Shown: positions 8,394-18,879, numbered from the stretch's first letter. The stretch is 64,000 bases of DNA from Sandaracinaceae bacterium (GCA_016712745.1 JADJQN010000001.1:744001-808000), one strand, 5' to 3'. Numbers and translations: made by a program. The notes: generated from the letters alone by a model not told the origin.

Positions 8394-9625
8394 TGTTGGT
8401 GACGGTCGCGTGGGTGCTGCTAGGCATCGCCGGATTCGCGCTTGTCTTCTTTGCGGGCGGCATTCTCGCCGTCGTTCACCACCTGACCCGCAAGAAACAC
8501 ACGGTCGATGCTTCCTTACTGCCGCCCATTTCGCTGGTAAAGCCGCTCAAAGGGCTCGAGGAGGAGCTCGCAGCCAATCTGGCTTCCTTCTACGAGCAGG
8601 ACTATCCGCAGAGCTTCGAAGTTGTTTTTGCAACCGCCACCGAAGACGATGTCGCCCTTCCCGTCGCCCGCGAAGTCGCGGCGCGCTACCCAGCTATTCC
8701 CACGCGTTTCGTCATTTCGGATCCTGCCTTTGGACTCAATCCCAAAGTTTCGAACCTCACCGCGGCTGTCGATGCCGCCGCCCACGACCTTGTCCTGCAA
8801 TCCGACGCGAACGTGCGCGTACGAAAAAGCTATTTGCGCGAAGTCGTATCGGAAATGATTGCCGAGAAGGCCTCCCTTCTGAGCTCGATGGTCGTCGGCA
8901 CCGGCGAGCGCTCCGTGGGCGCCGCGATGGAGAACCTCCAACTCTCTGCGTTCATCGCGCCGGCGACGTGCGTGGCTCTTTACGTGGCGCGCATCACGTG
9001 CGTGATCGGCAAGTCGATTCTATTCCGTAAGAGCGAAATCAAAACTGTCGGCGGCCTCGCTGAGTTCAAAGACTACCTCGCAGAAGATTTTCTGTTGGGA
9101 GCCGCATACGAGAAGGCGGGCAAGGTCGTCATTCTCTCGGGCACGCCCGCCGAGAACGTTAACTCGCACGCCAGCATCGCGCGCTTTATGGGCCGCCATT
9201 CACGCTGGCTCAAGATGCGCGCCGTCATCGATTTGCGCGGCTTTTTCGGGGACTTTTTCGCGAACTCCGTGTCCTTCGCGTTCCTCGCAATGTGCGTGAG
9301 TGGCTTTCGCGCGTTCTTCATCGCGTCATTCTTCGCAGTCGTGCTCGCCAAGCTCTGTCTCGACGCAGCAATGGTTTCGCGAACACGCGGACATGGGATG
9401 TCGCTTAGCCATCTTTGGGTCGCGCCGTTCAAGGACCTCTTGATGGGCGGCATTTGGTTTTACGCGACCCTCTCGCGGTCCGTGGAGTGGCGCGGCGTGA
9501 AGCTTCATCTCGAAGCGATGAGTCACCTGCGTCCGTACGGGGGCCCCCTCATTGTTCGCAAGCTAACGAGCATGCGACCGTCAAACCGTACCGAGGACGT
9601 CAGCAAGGAGAATCGTCATGTCTGA
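8393..9625 (+). CDS. Ceramide glucosyltransferase-like/HpnI-like membrane glycosyltransferase (GT2/GT21)
   Basis: 410 aa. An N-terminal transmembrane helix is followed by a GT21-like catalytic domain: PPISLVKPLKG near the start, a nucleotide-sugar region with SDAN as the D-x-D-like site, the acceptor motif LAEDFLLG, and the (Q/R)xxRW-type motif as HSRWLKMRAV. Two or more C-terminal membrane helices follow. Members of this family glycosylate sphingolipids or hopanoids on the cytoplasmic face of the inner membrane. ATG 8393 overlaps the lipoprotein stop as TGATG; ATG 8384 is an alternative but has no room for a ribosome site. The end overlaps the M20 peptidase start by 8 bp. The substrate is unknown; myxobacterial sphingolipids make a lipid acceptor plausible. 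Confidence 0.85.
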   Translation: MLVTVAWVLLGIAGFALVFFAGGILAVVHHLTRKKHTVDASLLPPISLVKPLKGLEEELAANLASFYEQDYPQSFEVVFATATEDDVALPVAREVAARYPAIPTRFVISDPAFGLNPKVSNLTAAVDAAAHDLVLQSDANVRVRKSYLREVVSEMIAEKASLLSSMVVGTGERSVGAAMENLQLSAFIAPATCVALYVARITCVIGKSILFRKSEIKTVGGLAEFKDYLAEDFLLGAAYEKAGKVVILSGTPAENVNSHASIARFMGRHSRWLKMRAVIDLRGFFGDFFANSVSFAFLAMCVSGFRAFFIASFFAVVLAKLCLDAAMVSRTRGHGMSLSHLWVAPFKDLLMGGIWFYATLSRSVEWRGVKLHLEAMSHLRPYGGPLIVRKLTSMRPSNRTEDVSKENRHV

Positions 9626-11018
9626 AGGCGTAGTCAATGCACTCGCTCAGTTAGAAGCCGACTGGGATGCTCACATGAATGATCTCTGCGACCTTGTGCG
9701 TATTCCGGGAATTTCTGCCGAGCCGCCGCCGAGTCCCGCGCTTCACAAGAGTGCAGAAGCCATTAAGGCCTTGATGCAGAAAGCCGGCCTCGAGCATTGC
9801 GAAGTAATCGATTTCCCCGGCGGACATCCCTATGCGTACGGCGAGTGGCTCCACGCCAAAGACGCGCCGACTGTCTTGCTGTACGGGCATCACGATGTGC
9901 AGCCGCCGGGTCGTCCCGAGAAGTGGGAGACGCCAGCCTTCGAGCCAACGATTCGCAAGGACGGCCGCCTCTATGGGCGCGGCGCCGTGGACGACAAAGC
10001 TGGCGTGATGGTTCACATCGCCGCCATCGCTTCATTTTTGAAGAGGGGCGGAACGTTGCCTGTGAACGTGAAGTTTATCGTCGAAGGTGAAGAGGAAGCG
10101 GGCTCGCAAAGCCTTTCGGCGTTTCTTGAAAAGTACAAAGCGAAGCTCGCGGCCGACGTGATCGTCCTCACGGACACCGCCAATCACGAAGCGGGCTTAC
10201 CGTCGCTCACGGTCTCGCTGCGCGGTCTGGTTGCGGTGATGGTGGAAGTGCGTTCGCTCGATCATCCCGTGCACAGCGGCATGTGGGGAGGACCTGTGCC
10301 CGATCCCGTCATGGCCTTGTGCAAAGCCATCGCGGAACTCACCGACAAAGACGGCAAGGTCGCGCTCGATGTTTGGAAGGACGTTCGTAAACCGACCGAC
10401 GCAGAGACGAAAGAGCTCGCGTCCCTGCCCTATAGCGAGAAAACTTTTCGTCATGAGGTCGGCCTTGTCGAGGGCGCGCATCTCACGGGGGATCCTGCGA
10501 TGCCGGTCTGGGGACGCGTGTGGCGACAACCATCCGTGACGGTGATTGCACTCGAGGCGCGCCCCCTCGTTGGCTCGAGCAATCAGATCATCGAGAGCGC
10601 TCGCGCACGCATCAGCTGCCGCGTCGTCGCCGACATGGACCCGATGAAGGTCCAAGACCTTTTGGTTAAGCACTTCGAAACCAAGGTGCCGTGGGGTCTG
10701 CAAGTTCACATCGAACGCGATCCCGTCGCGGGCTGGTGGATGACCACGCCTGATCATCCGGCTTTTGCCGCGGCCGGGCGTGCTCTCAAAGCTGGCTATG
10801 GACGCGATGCTGTGCACATCGGTTGTGGTGGCTCGATTCCGTTTGTTGAACCGTTCAGCCGCGTCCTCGGCGGCGTGCCTGCGCTCTTGATGGGCGTCGA
10901 AGATCCCATTTGCAACGCACACGGGGAGAACGAATCGCTCAACTTGGACGACTTCCGCAAAGGCACGCGCGCGGCGATACACCTCTACGAAGAGCTGCGC
11001 TCGATTCCGCACGGCTAG
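9618..11018 (+). CDS. M20 family metallopeptidase (dipeptidase)
   Basis: 466 aa, a typical length for the M20 dipeptidase/carnosinase-like group. Zinc-site motifs are visible: YGHHDVQPPG near residue 90, GRGAVDDKAGVM near 120, the catalytic/metal pair in EGEEEAGSQSL near 155, and a late metal His region in GCGGSIPFVE. It is probably a cytoplasmic hydrolase of dipeptides or related amide substrates. The start at 9618 has AAGGAG upstream and overlaps the preceding glycosyltransferase by 8 bp, so the two form an operon, although their functions need not be related. Confidence 0.9.
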   Translation: MSEGVVNALAQLEADWDAHMNDLCDLVRIPGISAEPPPSPALHKSAEAIKALMQKAGLEHCEVIDFPGGHPYAYGEWLHAKDAPTVLLYGHHDVQPPGRPEKWETPAFEPTIRKDGRLYGRGAVDDKAGVMVHIAAIASFLKRGGTLPVNVKFIVEGEEEAGSQSLSAFLEKYKAKLAADVIVLTDTANHEAGLPSLTVSLRGLVAVMVEVRSLDHPVHSGMWGGPVPDPVMALCKAIAELTDKDGKVALDVWKDVRKPTDAETKELASLPYSEKTFRHEVGLVEGAHLTGDPAMPVWGRVWRQPSVTVIALEARPLVGSSNQIIESARARISCRVVADMDPMKVQDLLVKHFETKVPWGLQVHIERDPVAGWWMTTPDHPAFAAAGRALKAGYGRDAVHIGCGGSIPFVEPFSRVLGGVPALLMGVEDPICNAHGENESLNLDDFRKGTRAAIHLYEELRSIPHG

Positions 11019-11085
11019 TATGCGAGCCTCCGTCGCTGGCATGCACCCGATTGCCATTGCGCAAGGCTGAACCTAGAGATTGGCT

Positions 11086-11388
11086 ATGGCAGAACCGAGC
11101 CGATCCGAAGTCGATGCACTACCGGGCGCCACCGTCGTGGAGTTTGGCACAACGTGGTGCGGTCACTGCCAGGCAGCTCGCCCGCACGTAGAAAGCGCGC
11201 TCGCAGCGCATCCCGACGTGCGGCACATCCGCGTTGAAGACGGCAAAGGCCTTGCGCTGGGACGCTCGTTCGCGGTGAAACTGTGGCCGACGCTAGTCTT
11301 TTTGCGGGATGGTCAGGAAGTAGCGCGGCTCGTACGCCCCGCCTCCGCCACGCAGGTGCAAGAGGCGCTCGCGCGAATTGCTTCGTAA
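11086..11388 (+). CDS. Thioredoxin-like protein
   Basis: 100 aa with a single thioredoxin fold. The redox motif is WCGHC (thioredoxin has WCGPC) near residue 26, the cis-Pro segment is KLWPTLVFLRDG, and the end helix is Arg/Ala-rich. No signal peptide is seen, so the protein is probably cytoplasmic. An upstream in-frame TTG (11080) is possible, but the ATG at 11086 is preferred. The His in the active-site dipeptide is PDI-like and would raise the redox potential relative to thioredoxin (family knowledge). Confidence 0.85.
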   Translation: MAEPSRSEVDALPGATVVEFGTTWCGHCQAARPHVESALAAHPDVRHIRVEDGKGLALGRSFAVKLWPTLVFLRDGQEVARLVRPASATQVQEALARIAS

Positions 11389-11404
11389 GCCCGCCGCGCG
11401 AACA

Positions 11405-12097
11405 ATGTATGCTCCGTGCGTGCGCGTTCTAGTTGTCGACGATGAGGAAGAAGTTCGTAGCGTAGTTGCGCGCTCGCTCGAACGCGACGGACACGCCGTC
11501 CTCACAGCATCGACAATCGAGGCCGCGCGCGTGTCCGTGCTTGCAGGGGTCGATTTGGTTGTGCTGGATCTCGGCCTACCCGATGGCTCAGGCGTTGAGT
11601 TTTGTCGCGAGCTGCGCGAGCGCAATCTCAGTTTGCCGATATTGATTCTAACCGCCCGCACGCAGGTAGACGTGCGTGTGCAGGGGCTCGACGCGGGTGC
11701 CGACGATTTTGTTGCTAAGCCATTCGCGATTTCTGAGCTGCGCGCACGGGTGCGTGCTCTCGGCCGGCGCGGAAACATTTTGCGCGCATTCTCCCATACG
11801 CATGCCGATGTCGTACTTGATCTCGCCGGCCGCAAAGCATCCAGAGCGGGGCAAGCCGTTCCTGTCACGGCGCGCGAGTGGGCGATCATCGAGGTCTTGG
11901 CGAATCGCGTTGGCCGATTCACGACGAAAGAGGCCCTGCTCGACGCCGTGTGGGGTGACGCGAGTGAGCGCGCTGGCAACAGCTTAGAAGTGCTGATCGC
12001 ACGCTTGCGCAAAAAGTTTGGTCCAACCTTGATTGAGACGCTGCGCGGTGAGGGCTACTCGCTGCGAGGAGGTGCAGGCGATGGCAACGCTGCGTAG
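11405..12097 (+). CDS. OmpR/PhoB-family response regulator
   Basis: 230 aa. The receiver domain (VRVLVVDDEEE, phospho-Asp in VVLDLGLPDGSG, Lys in DFVAKPF) is followed by a winged-helix DNA-binding domain (EVLANRVGRFTTKEALLDAV, RLRKKFG, LRGEGYSLR). GTG at 11420, immediately before RVLVVDD, is an equally good start. It overlaps the histidine kinase by 17 bp. It probably regulates the convergent RND efflux operon, by analogy with CzcRS/CusRS arrangements; this is inference from position. Confidence 0.92.
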   Translation: MYAPCVRVLVVDDEEEVRSVVARSLERDGHAVLTASTIEAARVSVLAGVDLVVLDLGLPDGSGVEFCRELRERNLSLPILILTARTQVDVRVQGLDAGADDFVAKPFAISELRARVRALGRRGNILRAFSHTHADVVLDLAGRKASRAGQAVPVTAREWAIIEVLANRVGRFTTKEALLDAVWGDASERAGNSLEVLIARLRKKFGPTLIETLRGEGYSLRGGAGDGNAA

Positions 12098-13298
12098 CTC
12101 CGGGATCGTAGCTCGTGTCGCCGCGGGTTCGTCCGTCTCGGCGATGGTGGCAGCGTTGGTCGCCGCCACAACTACGAGCGTACTCACAGGTTATCTCGTT
12201 CAGCTGGCGCAGGACAAAACGCTGACCGACGCCGCGCGCGTACTTGATCACGAGATTCAGGCTGCTTCCATGGCCCGCACCCTGCAGGAGATTGTTCGCG
12301 ATGAGCTTTCGGAAGTGGAACAGACGGGGGTCACGTTCGCTATCTACGCCGGAGCCTCATCGTCCGTGGTAGCCGGGCTCGGCGGCGTGCCGCGCGTGGC
12401 GTTTTCGAGTTGTTCCACATTCAGCGAGCTGCGAGCGTGCGCGGTTCGAGGTCAGCACGGCGTGACAATCGTTGCTGCATCTGCGCATCGCGACCTCACG
12501 CTCTGGCTCGCGCTCGCCGCCGCCGGTGCAGCGGCGGTTGCCGGACTTGGCGCATGGTTTGCGAGCCGGCCCGTGGCCAAGTGGTTGGTACGCGTTGATG
12601 ATGCGCTCGACCAGGCAGAACGATTTGCGGCCGACGCGGCTCATGAGCTGCGAACGCCCCTTACGACGCTACGCGGAGAGCTCGATTTGCTCGCGGAGGA
12701 TGAGTCACTTCCTGCGCACGCGTCGGCAGACGTCGGTCGCGCGCGCGCAAAAGTGATCGAGCTTCAAACCTTGGTCGAGCGTTTACTCATTTTGGCAATG
12801 CCCGATCAAAGTAGCTGGACTGCGAGTGAGCTGGTTTCACTGCACGAAGTCATTGAAGATGCCATCCAAGAGTTGAGCGACGAGGACGCCAAGCGAGTGA
12901 CCGTTCGCGCCTCGAACGACGACGCCACCATGCGTTGTGACTCAGCGCTGCTGCGGACGTTGGTACTCAACGCACTGTCGAACGCCCTCAAGTTCGGCAC
13001 GTCCGTTTCAGTCTCAGTGACTGCCGACGACGCCGAGCTTGTGCTGCACGTCGATGACGACGGTCCCGGGGTTCCTGTGGCGGAACGAGAATCACTGTTC
13101 GAGCCTTTCGTGCGCGGCACCGATCGGGAACGGGCACGCAAACCCGGGCATGGCCTTGGTCTAGCCATCGTTTCGCGCATTGCCCGGCGGCACGGTGGTT
13201 CAGCTATGTTCGCTGACGTACCCTCTGGTGCTCGTCCCGCGATTCGGTTGGCTCGCACCGAAGCGGTAATAGAGCGTGGGAATCACAAGAACGTTTAG
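12081..13298 (+). CDS. Sensor histidine kinase, partner of the OmpR-type regulator
   Basis: 405 aa membrane kinase: transmembrane segment at about 15-40, short periplasmic sensor, second transmembrane helix at about 140-160, then HisKA with AADAAHELRTPLTTLRGE (phospho-His about residue 186), N box NALSNALKFG, G1 box DDDGPGVP and G2 box GHGLGLAIVSRIARRHGG. ATG 12081 has AGGAGG ten bases upstream within the regulator gene. The last 99 bp overlap the 3' end of the convergent RND permease gene. The short sensor domain suggests a periplasmic metal or envelope signal, but I see no metal-binding cluster. Confidence 0.92.
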   Translation: MATLRSSGIVARVAAGSSVSAMVAALVAATTTSVLTGYLVQLAQDKTLTDAARVLDHEIQAASMARTLQEIVRDELSEVEQTGVTFAIYAGASSSVVAGLGGVPRVAFSSCSTFSELRACAVRGQHGVTIVAASAHRDLTLWLALAAAGAAAVAGLGAWFASRPVAKWLVRVDDALDQAERFAADAAHELRTPLTTLRGELDLLAEDESLPAHASADVGRARAKVIELQTLVERLLILAMPDQSSWTASELVSLHEVIEDAIQELSDEDAKRVTVRASNDDATMRCDSALLRTLVLNALSNALKFGTSVSVSVTADDAELVLHVDDDGPGVPVAERESLFEPFVRGTDRERARKPGHGLGLAIVSRIARRHGGSAMFADVPSGARPAIRLARTEAVIERGNHKNV

Positions 13299-16200
13299 CA
13301 ACGTCGAGCTCAATAGGCCACCCAGGATGACCACCGCCATGGGGTGCTCGATTTCATGCCCGGCCGCCTCGCCTGTTACGGCGAGCGGAATGAGCGCCAA
13401 GCCCGTCGCGAGTGCAGTCATCACGATAGGTCCAATGCGCTCCAAGCTTCCGGTGGTCACGATTTCCTTGAAACTCAGGGAGCTATTTACTTCGAGGTGC
13501 CGGTAGTGACTGACAAGAAGAATGCCGTTGCGCGACGCGATGCCGAGCACCGTCACTAAGCCGACCAGCGAACCCAGTGAGAGCACGCCGCCGGCGATCC
13601 AGGCACCGGCGACGCCACCCGCCAGCGCGAACGGAAGACTCGCCGCAACTAGCGCGGTGCGCCGGACGCTCCGGAAGTCCACGTAGAGCACCAAAAGGAT
13701 CAGCGCGAGTGATATCGCCGAGAGCCATAGCAAGCGATGCTGAGCTTCGGTCCGCTCCTTCCACTCGCCCGAGACCTCGGCGTGGTGCCCAGCCGCGAGC
13801 GGGGCTGCGTGCACCGCGCGATCAACTGCGTGCGCAACGCTGCCGAGGTCCCCAGTCACATCTATCGAGACATGGATGCAGCGCAGCCCGTCTTCGTGCG
13901 GGATTTCGTTCGGCGTTGGCTCGATCGTCAGTGTGGCGACGTCACGCAGACGAGCGCGTGCGCCGTTCGCAGAGGTAACCAACGTTTCGCCAAGCGTAGC
14001 GGGATCCTCGCGATAGGAATCCAACCCGCGCACGACCACCGCGATGGAACGACTGTCGCGTATGACATCACCCACGCGCTCGCCACCAACCCAAAGTCCC
14101 GCGGCACGGCGAATGTCGGTGGTCAGAAAGCCCAGTGCGGCCGCTTCCGGTCGAGGCACCACTCGGAGTTCCGGAACGAGAGTCTGATGCTCGACTTGCA
14201 CATCGCCCACGCCTGCGATGCCGCGGACGCGAGCCGCGATCGCGTCAGCGCCTAGCCGCAAGCTGGCGAGCTCTGTGCCCGAAATCCGCACCACGATGCT
14301 GCCGTGAGATCCGCTAAGCACTTCCTCGATGCGCTCACGCAGATACGTCTCGACGTCGTGTTGTATGCCGGGATAGCGAGCGAGCGTGTCCTCAATTTGA
14401 CCGACGACGCGGTCGTGATCGCTTCCCGGGTCAACGTGTACCCACAGCTCGCCGAAATTTGGCCCGGCGATTTCTTCGCCACCCTCGGCGCGCCCAAGAT
14501 GCGCGCCCACGCTCGTGACGCCTGGAATCCTGCGCAACTCGCGAGTAACGATCTGCGTGGTCCGCTTGAGCGTGCTTAGCGACGCGCCCGGCTGTGCTAC
14601 CCAGTGTGAGAGAAAATCGTTCTCACGGAACTCCGGTAAGAATGCGTCACCTAGTCGTAGAAATCCGAATGCCGCAATCAGAACAATGGCTGCTGCGCTG
14701 CCGATAACGCTTCTCGGATGCGAGAGCAGAGGCGCGAGAATGCGCGCGTACCAGCGCGTGAGCACCATGAGGACTGGCGAGTGGGACGTTCGCTCAAGAG
14801 AACCAGGCAGAAGCATCAGACTTAGCGCCGGCGTGACAGTCAGAGCGACGAACATCGACATCAGCACGCACAAACCATAGGCGAGCGCGAGAGGCCGAAA
14901 GAAGGACCCCGACACACCCTCGAGAAAGAGCACCGGAACGAAGACCAGTACGACGATGATGGTGGCGTAGACGACCGCGCTCCTCACTTCGAGCGACGCT
15001 TCCAGTGCCACGCGCAACGCCGCGCGAGGCGTCTCGCGTAGACGATTCTCGCGCAGGCGCCGCAGGATGTTCTCCACGTCGATGATCGCGTCATCCACGA
15101 CTTCGCCCAACGCAATCACGAGGCCGGCAAGGACCATCGTGTTCAACGTTGCTCCCGTGGCTCGAAGAACGAGCAGCGCAGCGCTCACCGGAGAGAGGGA
15201 TTGCAATCGCGCTGATGAGCGCGGTGCGCCAGTTCCAAAGCATGAGCAGGAGCACAGCCACAACAAAGGCACAGCCAATCCACATGGCTTGCTGCAAGTT
15301 GGCGATCGATTGCGCTACGAACGTCGCTGGCCGAAATACGTGTGCGTTGATCTGCACTCCGGGCAATGCCGGCCGCATCTCAGCGAGAACCTCGTCGACG
15401 CGACGAGTGATCTCAAGCGTGTTGCCCCACGGCTGCTTGTCGAGGACGAGCAAAATCGCCGGCCCTTCACCAACGACCGCATCGCCAATCGGCGGCGCAT
15501 GCGTTTCAAGCACGCTCGCAACGTCTTCCAAATGAAGCACGGCGCCTCCGCGCGTCGCGATGGGCAAGTGCGCAAGTGTTTCGGAGTCATTCACCGGCGA
15601 CACCAACTGCACGGCCATGCGCTGTTGCGGGCCGTCCATGTACCCGCCCGCAATCGGCACGGTTGCTCCCCGCACCGCAGTGACAACGTCAGCTGCCGTA
15701 ACATTGGCCGCCTCGAGCCGCGCCGGGTCCAGACGCACATCGTATTGGCGATCTCGGGCACCCCAAACAGCCACGCGTGCGACGCCTGGTACCGCGAGCA
15801 GACGGGGCCGCAGCGACCAACGTTCTAAGTCAGTCAGATCGAGCGGCGAGAGAGTGCGTGAGCTCAGACCGATCATCATCACGCGACCGGTCGAGGAGAT
15901 AGGCGGCATGATCGCAGGCGGACGAGCGGACGCAGGCAAAAGCGGAATCGCGCGCCCGAGGCGCTCTTGCACAAGTTGACGCGCTACGAAGAGGTCGGTG
16001 CCTTGCTCAAACAGAAGCACCACCGACGACAAACCGAGCACGGACTGCGAGCGAATCGTCTGAACGAAAGAGGTTCCCGCCAACGCGCTTTCGAGCGGCG
16101 TGGTTACCAGATTCTCGACATCGAGGCTCGACAGACCGGGCGCTTCGGTTTGAATCTCGACGGTCGGCTGCGCGAACTCAGGAAAAGTATCGACCGATGC

Positions 16201-16299
16201 GCTACGCGCTGCGAACACGCCCGCGACTAGCAAGCCAATGCCGGCAAGCACGACCAGCTGACGCGCTTGCAAGCAGGCCCGCACGAACGCGTGAATCAT
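13200..16299 (-). pseudogene. CzcA/CusA-like RND efflux permease, split by one frameshift
   Basis: Two overlapping frames together encode one RND permease of about 1032 aa. The N-terminal part (16299 to about 15190) has the first transmembrane helix, the porter domain (VDTFPEFAQPTVEIQTEAPG) and the helix NWRTALISAIAIPLS. The C-terminal part (about 15198 to 13200) resumes with SAALLVLRATGATLNTM and the proton-relay helix GEVVDDAIIDVEN, then the second porter half and the last helices. Total length is 3100 nt, one more than a multiple of three, matching a single extra base in a CT-rich run near 15190-15198. ATG 16299 overlaps the adaptor stop as ATGA. This is either a real pseudogene or a sequencing indel; both halves look well conserved. 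A substrate (metal or drug) cannot be assigned. Confidence 0.85.
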
Positions 16300-17444
16300 C
16301 GATCGGCCCCAAGCTCGAAGCCCCACAGCTCGTTGCTTCCTGTACTTACGACTTCCGCGCCTGGTGGCGGCCCACGACGCAAAAGCATGCGGTCTTCCTC
16401 GCGACGCATGACTTCGACGCGCTCACGGCGGAAGCGATGCGCACCGACTTTCACATAGAGCCAAGCTGAACCCTCCGCGTCGCGTACGACCGACGTCCAC
16501 GGAACCGACAACGCCGGAGCGGCGTCGGCACGTAAACCCGCCGCGTGTACAACCACACGTTCGCCCGGGATCCATACTTGTTCGCTCGGCAAGGAGAAGA
16601 AGCGATCGACTGTGCCGCGAGCCGGATCCGCGGATGGGGGGCCAGACGCGTCGGTGAGAGGCACCTCTTCCGCGCTCCCAACACGTTGCGCGTAGGCCCG
16701 ATGAACGTTTGCGAGAATCGCCGCGTCGCTTGCCGTGAAGCTTGCGCGGATCCAGCGGCCCGAGGATGTGATTTCAAAAAGGACTGCATTGTTCGGAACT
16801 GACTGCCCTGGCGCGACTCGCACCGAGCGCAGGATTCCTTCGGTTGGACTGCGCATGGCAAGCGCGACATCGGAGTCGAGCCCGCCCGACGCGATTGTGC
16901 GCACGCGTGCGCCGACTGAATCGACCGTTGCCTGCGCGGTATGCTGCTGCGCCTGCGCTTCTTCGAACGCGCGCACGCTGCCCGAGTGGTCGTTCATCAT
17001 GAGCTCGGCGCGACGCGTACGCTGCTCACTGAGCGTGAGGTCCGCGCGTGCCGCCTCGAGGTCACGCTGGGCGCGAGCGCGAGCGTCACGCTCAACACCG
17101 GCGAGAGGAACCAGCGTTACGAGCAGTTGCCCCGCATGAACCACATCGCCAGGTCGCGGCAAATTGGCCGACGGAACGACACGGCCTCCCACCGGCGCAA
17201 CCAATACGACCTCTTGGCCCGCCGGAACCATGACTTCCCCCCCGACAACGACGCTCTCGCCACCGGGCGCTTGCGTGACGCGCGCCGTCTGCAGTGCGAG
17301 CGCCGCTTCTGACTCGGCGCTGAGCACGACCGTGCCGAGGTCATCGAGAGTTGCCGGCGGGTGCGATTCTTCGCCGGCCGTCTCCATGCTCGCAGGTGCG
17401 CAACCGGCCAGGACGAAGAATGCGAGTGCGTAGTGCGCTTTCAC
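16296..17444 (-). CDS. RND efflux periplasmic adaptor (CusB/CzcB-like membrane fusion lipoprotein)
   Basis: 382 aa. The N-terminus is a lipoprotein signal with lipobox LAGC. A lipoyl/barrel-sandwich half follows (PVGGRVVPSANLPRPGDVV), then an alpha-hairpin (about 120-190, coiled), the second lipoyl half (RSPTEGILRSVRVAPGQSV), and beta-barrel and membrane-proximal domains. It would bridge the inner-membrane permease and the outer-membrane channel. The GTG start at 17444 overlaps the upstream TolC-like gene as GTGA, and the stop overlaps the permease ATG, so all three are translationally coupled. It is the only intact gene of the three-gene efflux operon as sequenced. Confidence 0.9.
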   Translation of the reverse strand: MKAHYALAFFVLAGCAPASMETAGEESHPPATLDDLGTVVLSAESEAALALQTARVTQAPGGESVVVGGEVMVPAGQEVVLVAPVGGRVVPSANLPRPGDVVHAGQLLVTLVPLAGVERDARARAQRDLEAARADLTLSEQRTRRAELMMNDHSGSVRAFEEAQAQQHTAQATVDSVGARVRTIASGGLDSDVALAMRSPTEGILRSVRVAPGQSVPNNAVLFEITSSGRWIRASFTASDAAILANVHRAYAQRVGSAEEVPLTDASGPPSADPARGTVDRFFSLPSEQVWIPGERVVVHAAGLRADAAPALSVPWTSVVRDAEGSAWLYVKVGAHRFRRERVEVMRREEDRMLLRRGPPPGAEVVSTGSNELWGFELGADR

Positions 17445-18758
17445 AACATCTCTCCCGACGCTCGACCGCCTACCGCGCGGTCCAGCTCGGCCTGCGCGCG
17501 AACGAGTTCTGCCTCCAACTCCACCCGGCGCAACTGCGCTTCCGCAGAGCGCCTTAGGGCATCAACGACGACGATGTAGCTTTCAGCACCGTTCTCAAAC
17601 GAACGAGTGGATGCGCCGCTCGCTTCGCTCAACGCAGAAAGGATCTCGTCGTAAGTCCCGAGGGACTCTTCTGCGCGCTCCACAATCTCCCATGCCGAAA
17701 GGACCTCGGCCGTGACCGCGATTCGCGTCGCGGCGTATTGATGTATTGCGCGCGTAAGGCTCGCATCAGCGCGTCCAACGCCACCCTGATTCTGGTTGAA
17801 GATCGGCAGTTCGAAGTTTTGCACGCCCACGCTCGGATGCGGAACCAGCGCCCCGCGATCCGCCTGAGTATCAATCGTCGCAACGAGAGTCAGCACACGT
17901 GCGTGCTCCCATCGGCCGCGCGCTGCCGCTGCGTGAATCGCAAGTTCCGCTGCGCGTAAGTCCGCGCGCTGGCGCATCGCTTGCGTGAGCAACTCTGACG
18001 CTGAAGCACGGCTCGTGCTGACGGGCGCAGCTACGAGCGTAGGGACGTTCGGCCACGGCACCCCGATCAGTGCGAGCAAGCGAACATTGGCGACCCGAGC
18101 GTCGTGCAAAGAGCGTCGTCGCGCGTCCGTCGCAAGCAAGGCTTCGGCACGCACGGCGGATGCCTGTGCAGGCGCAATGTCTCCAGCTCTCGCCCGCGCC
18201 TCGGCGAGGCGCAGCATCGGACCAAGTAGCGACGAGCGGCTCGTACGCACGCACGCGACGCATCGCAAGATAAGCGTCGACATGCGCAATACGAACGTCG
18301 CGTTCGACGTTCAGCACAACGTGGATCATCGATTCTGAAACGCGCTCAAGCTCGCGGTTCGCCGCGGCTGCGCGGTAGGGCGTTTGCCAAATCGCTTCGA
18401 TTGGCAGAAAGAGAATCGCGCTGAGCTGGCGAGGATCGATGGGTGCGAGCAGATTGATGCGCGGATTCGCGGGGCGACTCGCTTCGTCAAAATCGGCGAG
18501 TGCGGTGTCGAGCGCGGTGAGCTCGGCCTGCAAAGCCGGACTGCGCCATAGCGCTATCGCTACAGCATCGTCGGCACTTAGACCGTCGGCGACGCTCACG
18601 CCAAGCGGCATCGCTGCGCGGCCTTCGCTCGTCGCTGGCCCAAGAGCGTGCCCGGTTCGCGCACGCACGGATTGCGCAAGCCAGCCCCGATCACGCGACG
18701 CCGTCGCACAACCCCAAAACGTGACGCTGACGGCAAGAAGAACGAGCAGTCTGTGCAT
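17441..18758 (-). pseudogene. TolC/CzcC-like outer-membrane efflux protein, split by one frameshift
   Basis: The N-terminal part (18758 to about 18235) has a signal peptide with a lipobox-like FWGC, then ADDAVAIALWRSPALQAELT, typical of outer-membrane efflux proteins. The remainder (about 18220 to 17441) continues in the next frame with MLRLAEARARAGDIAP and the second repeat ending LVRAQAELDRAVGG. Total length is 1318 nt (3n+1), consistent with one extra base near 18220-18235. The merged product of about 438 aa has the expected two-repeat alpha-barrel layout. It is the first gene of the efflux operon. Both it and the permease are frameshifted, so the pump is either dead or affected by sequencing indels. 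Confidence 0.82.
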
Positions 18759-18879
18759 TGAATCAGGCTCCCACGCTGGCCTTAACGCAGGCTGAACAAC
18801 CGGACCTCCAGAAAGAAGGGTCGCTGGTCTAGCGCGCGTGGCCGTGGCACACCGAGCTCACATCGAAAGCAGGCAAAAT

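Noticed and set aside
10197..11057. 286-aa minus-strand frame inside the M20 peptidase gene
   Set aside because: Antisense shadow without motifs.
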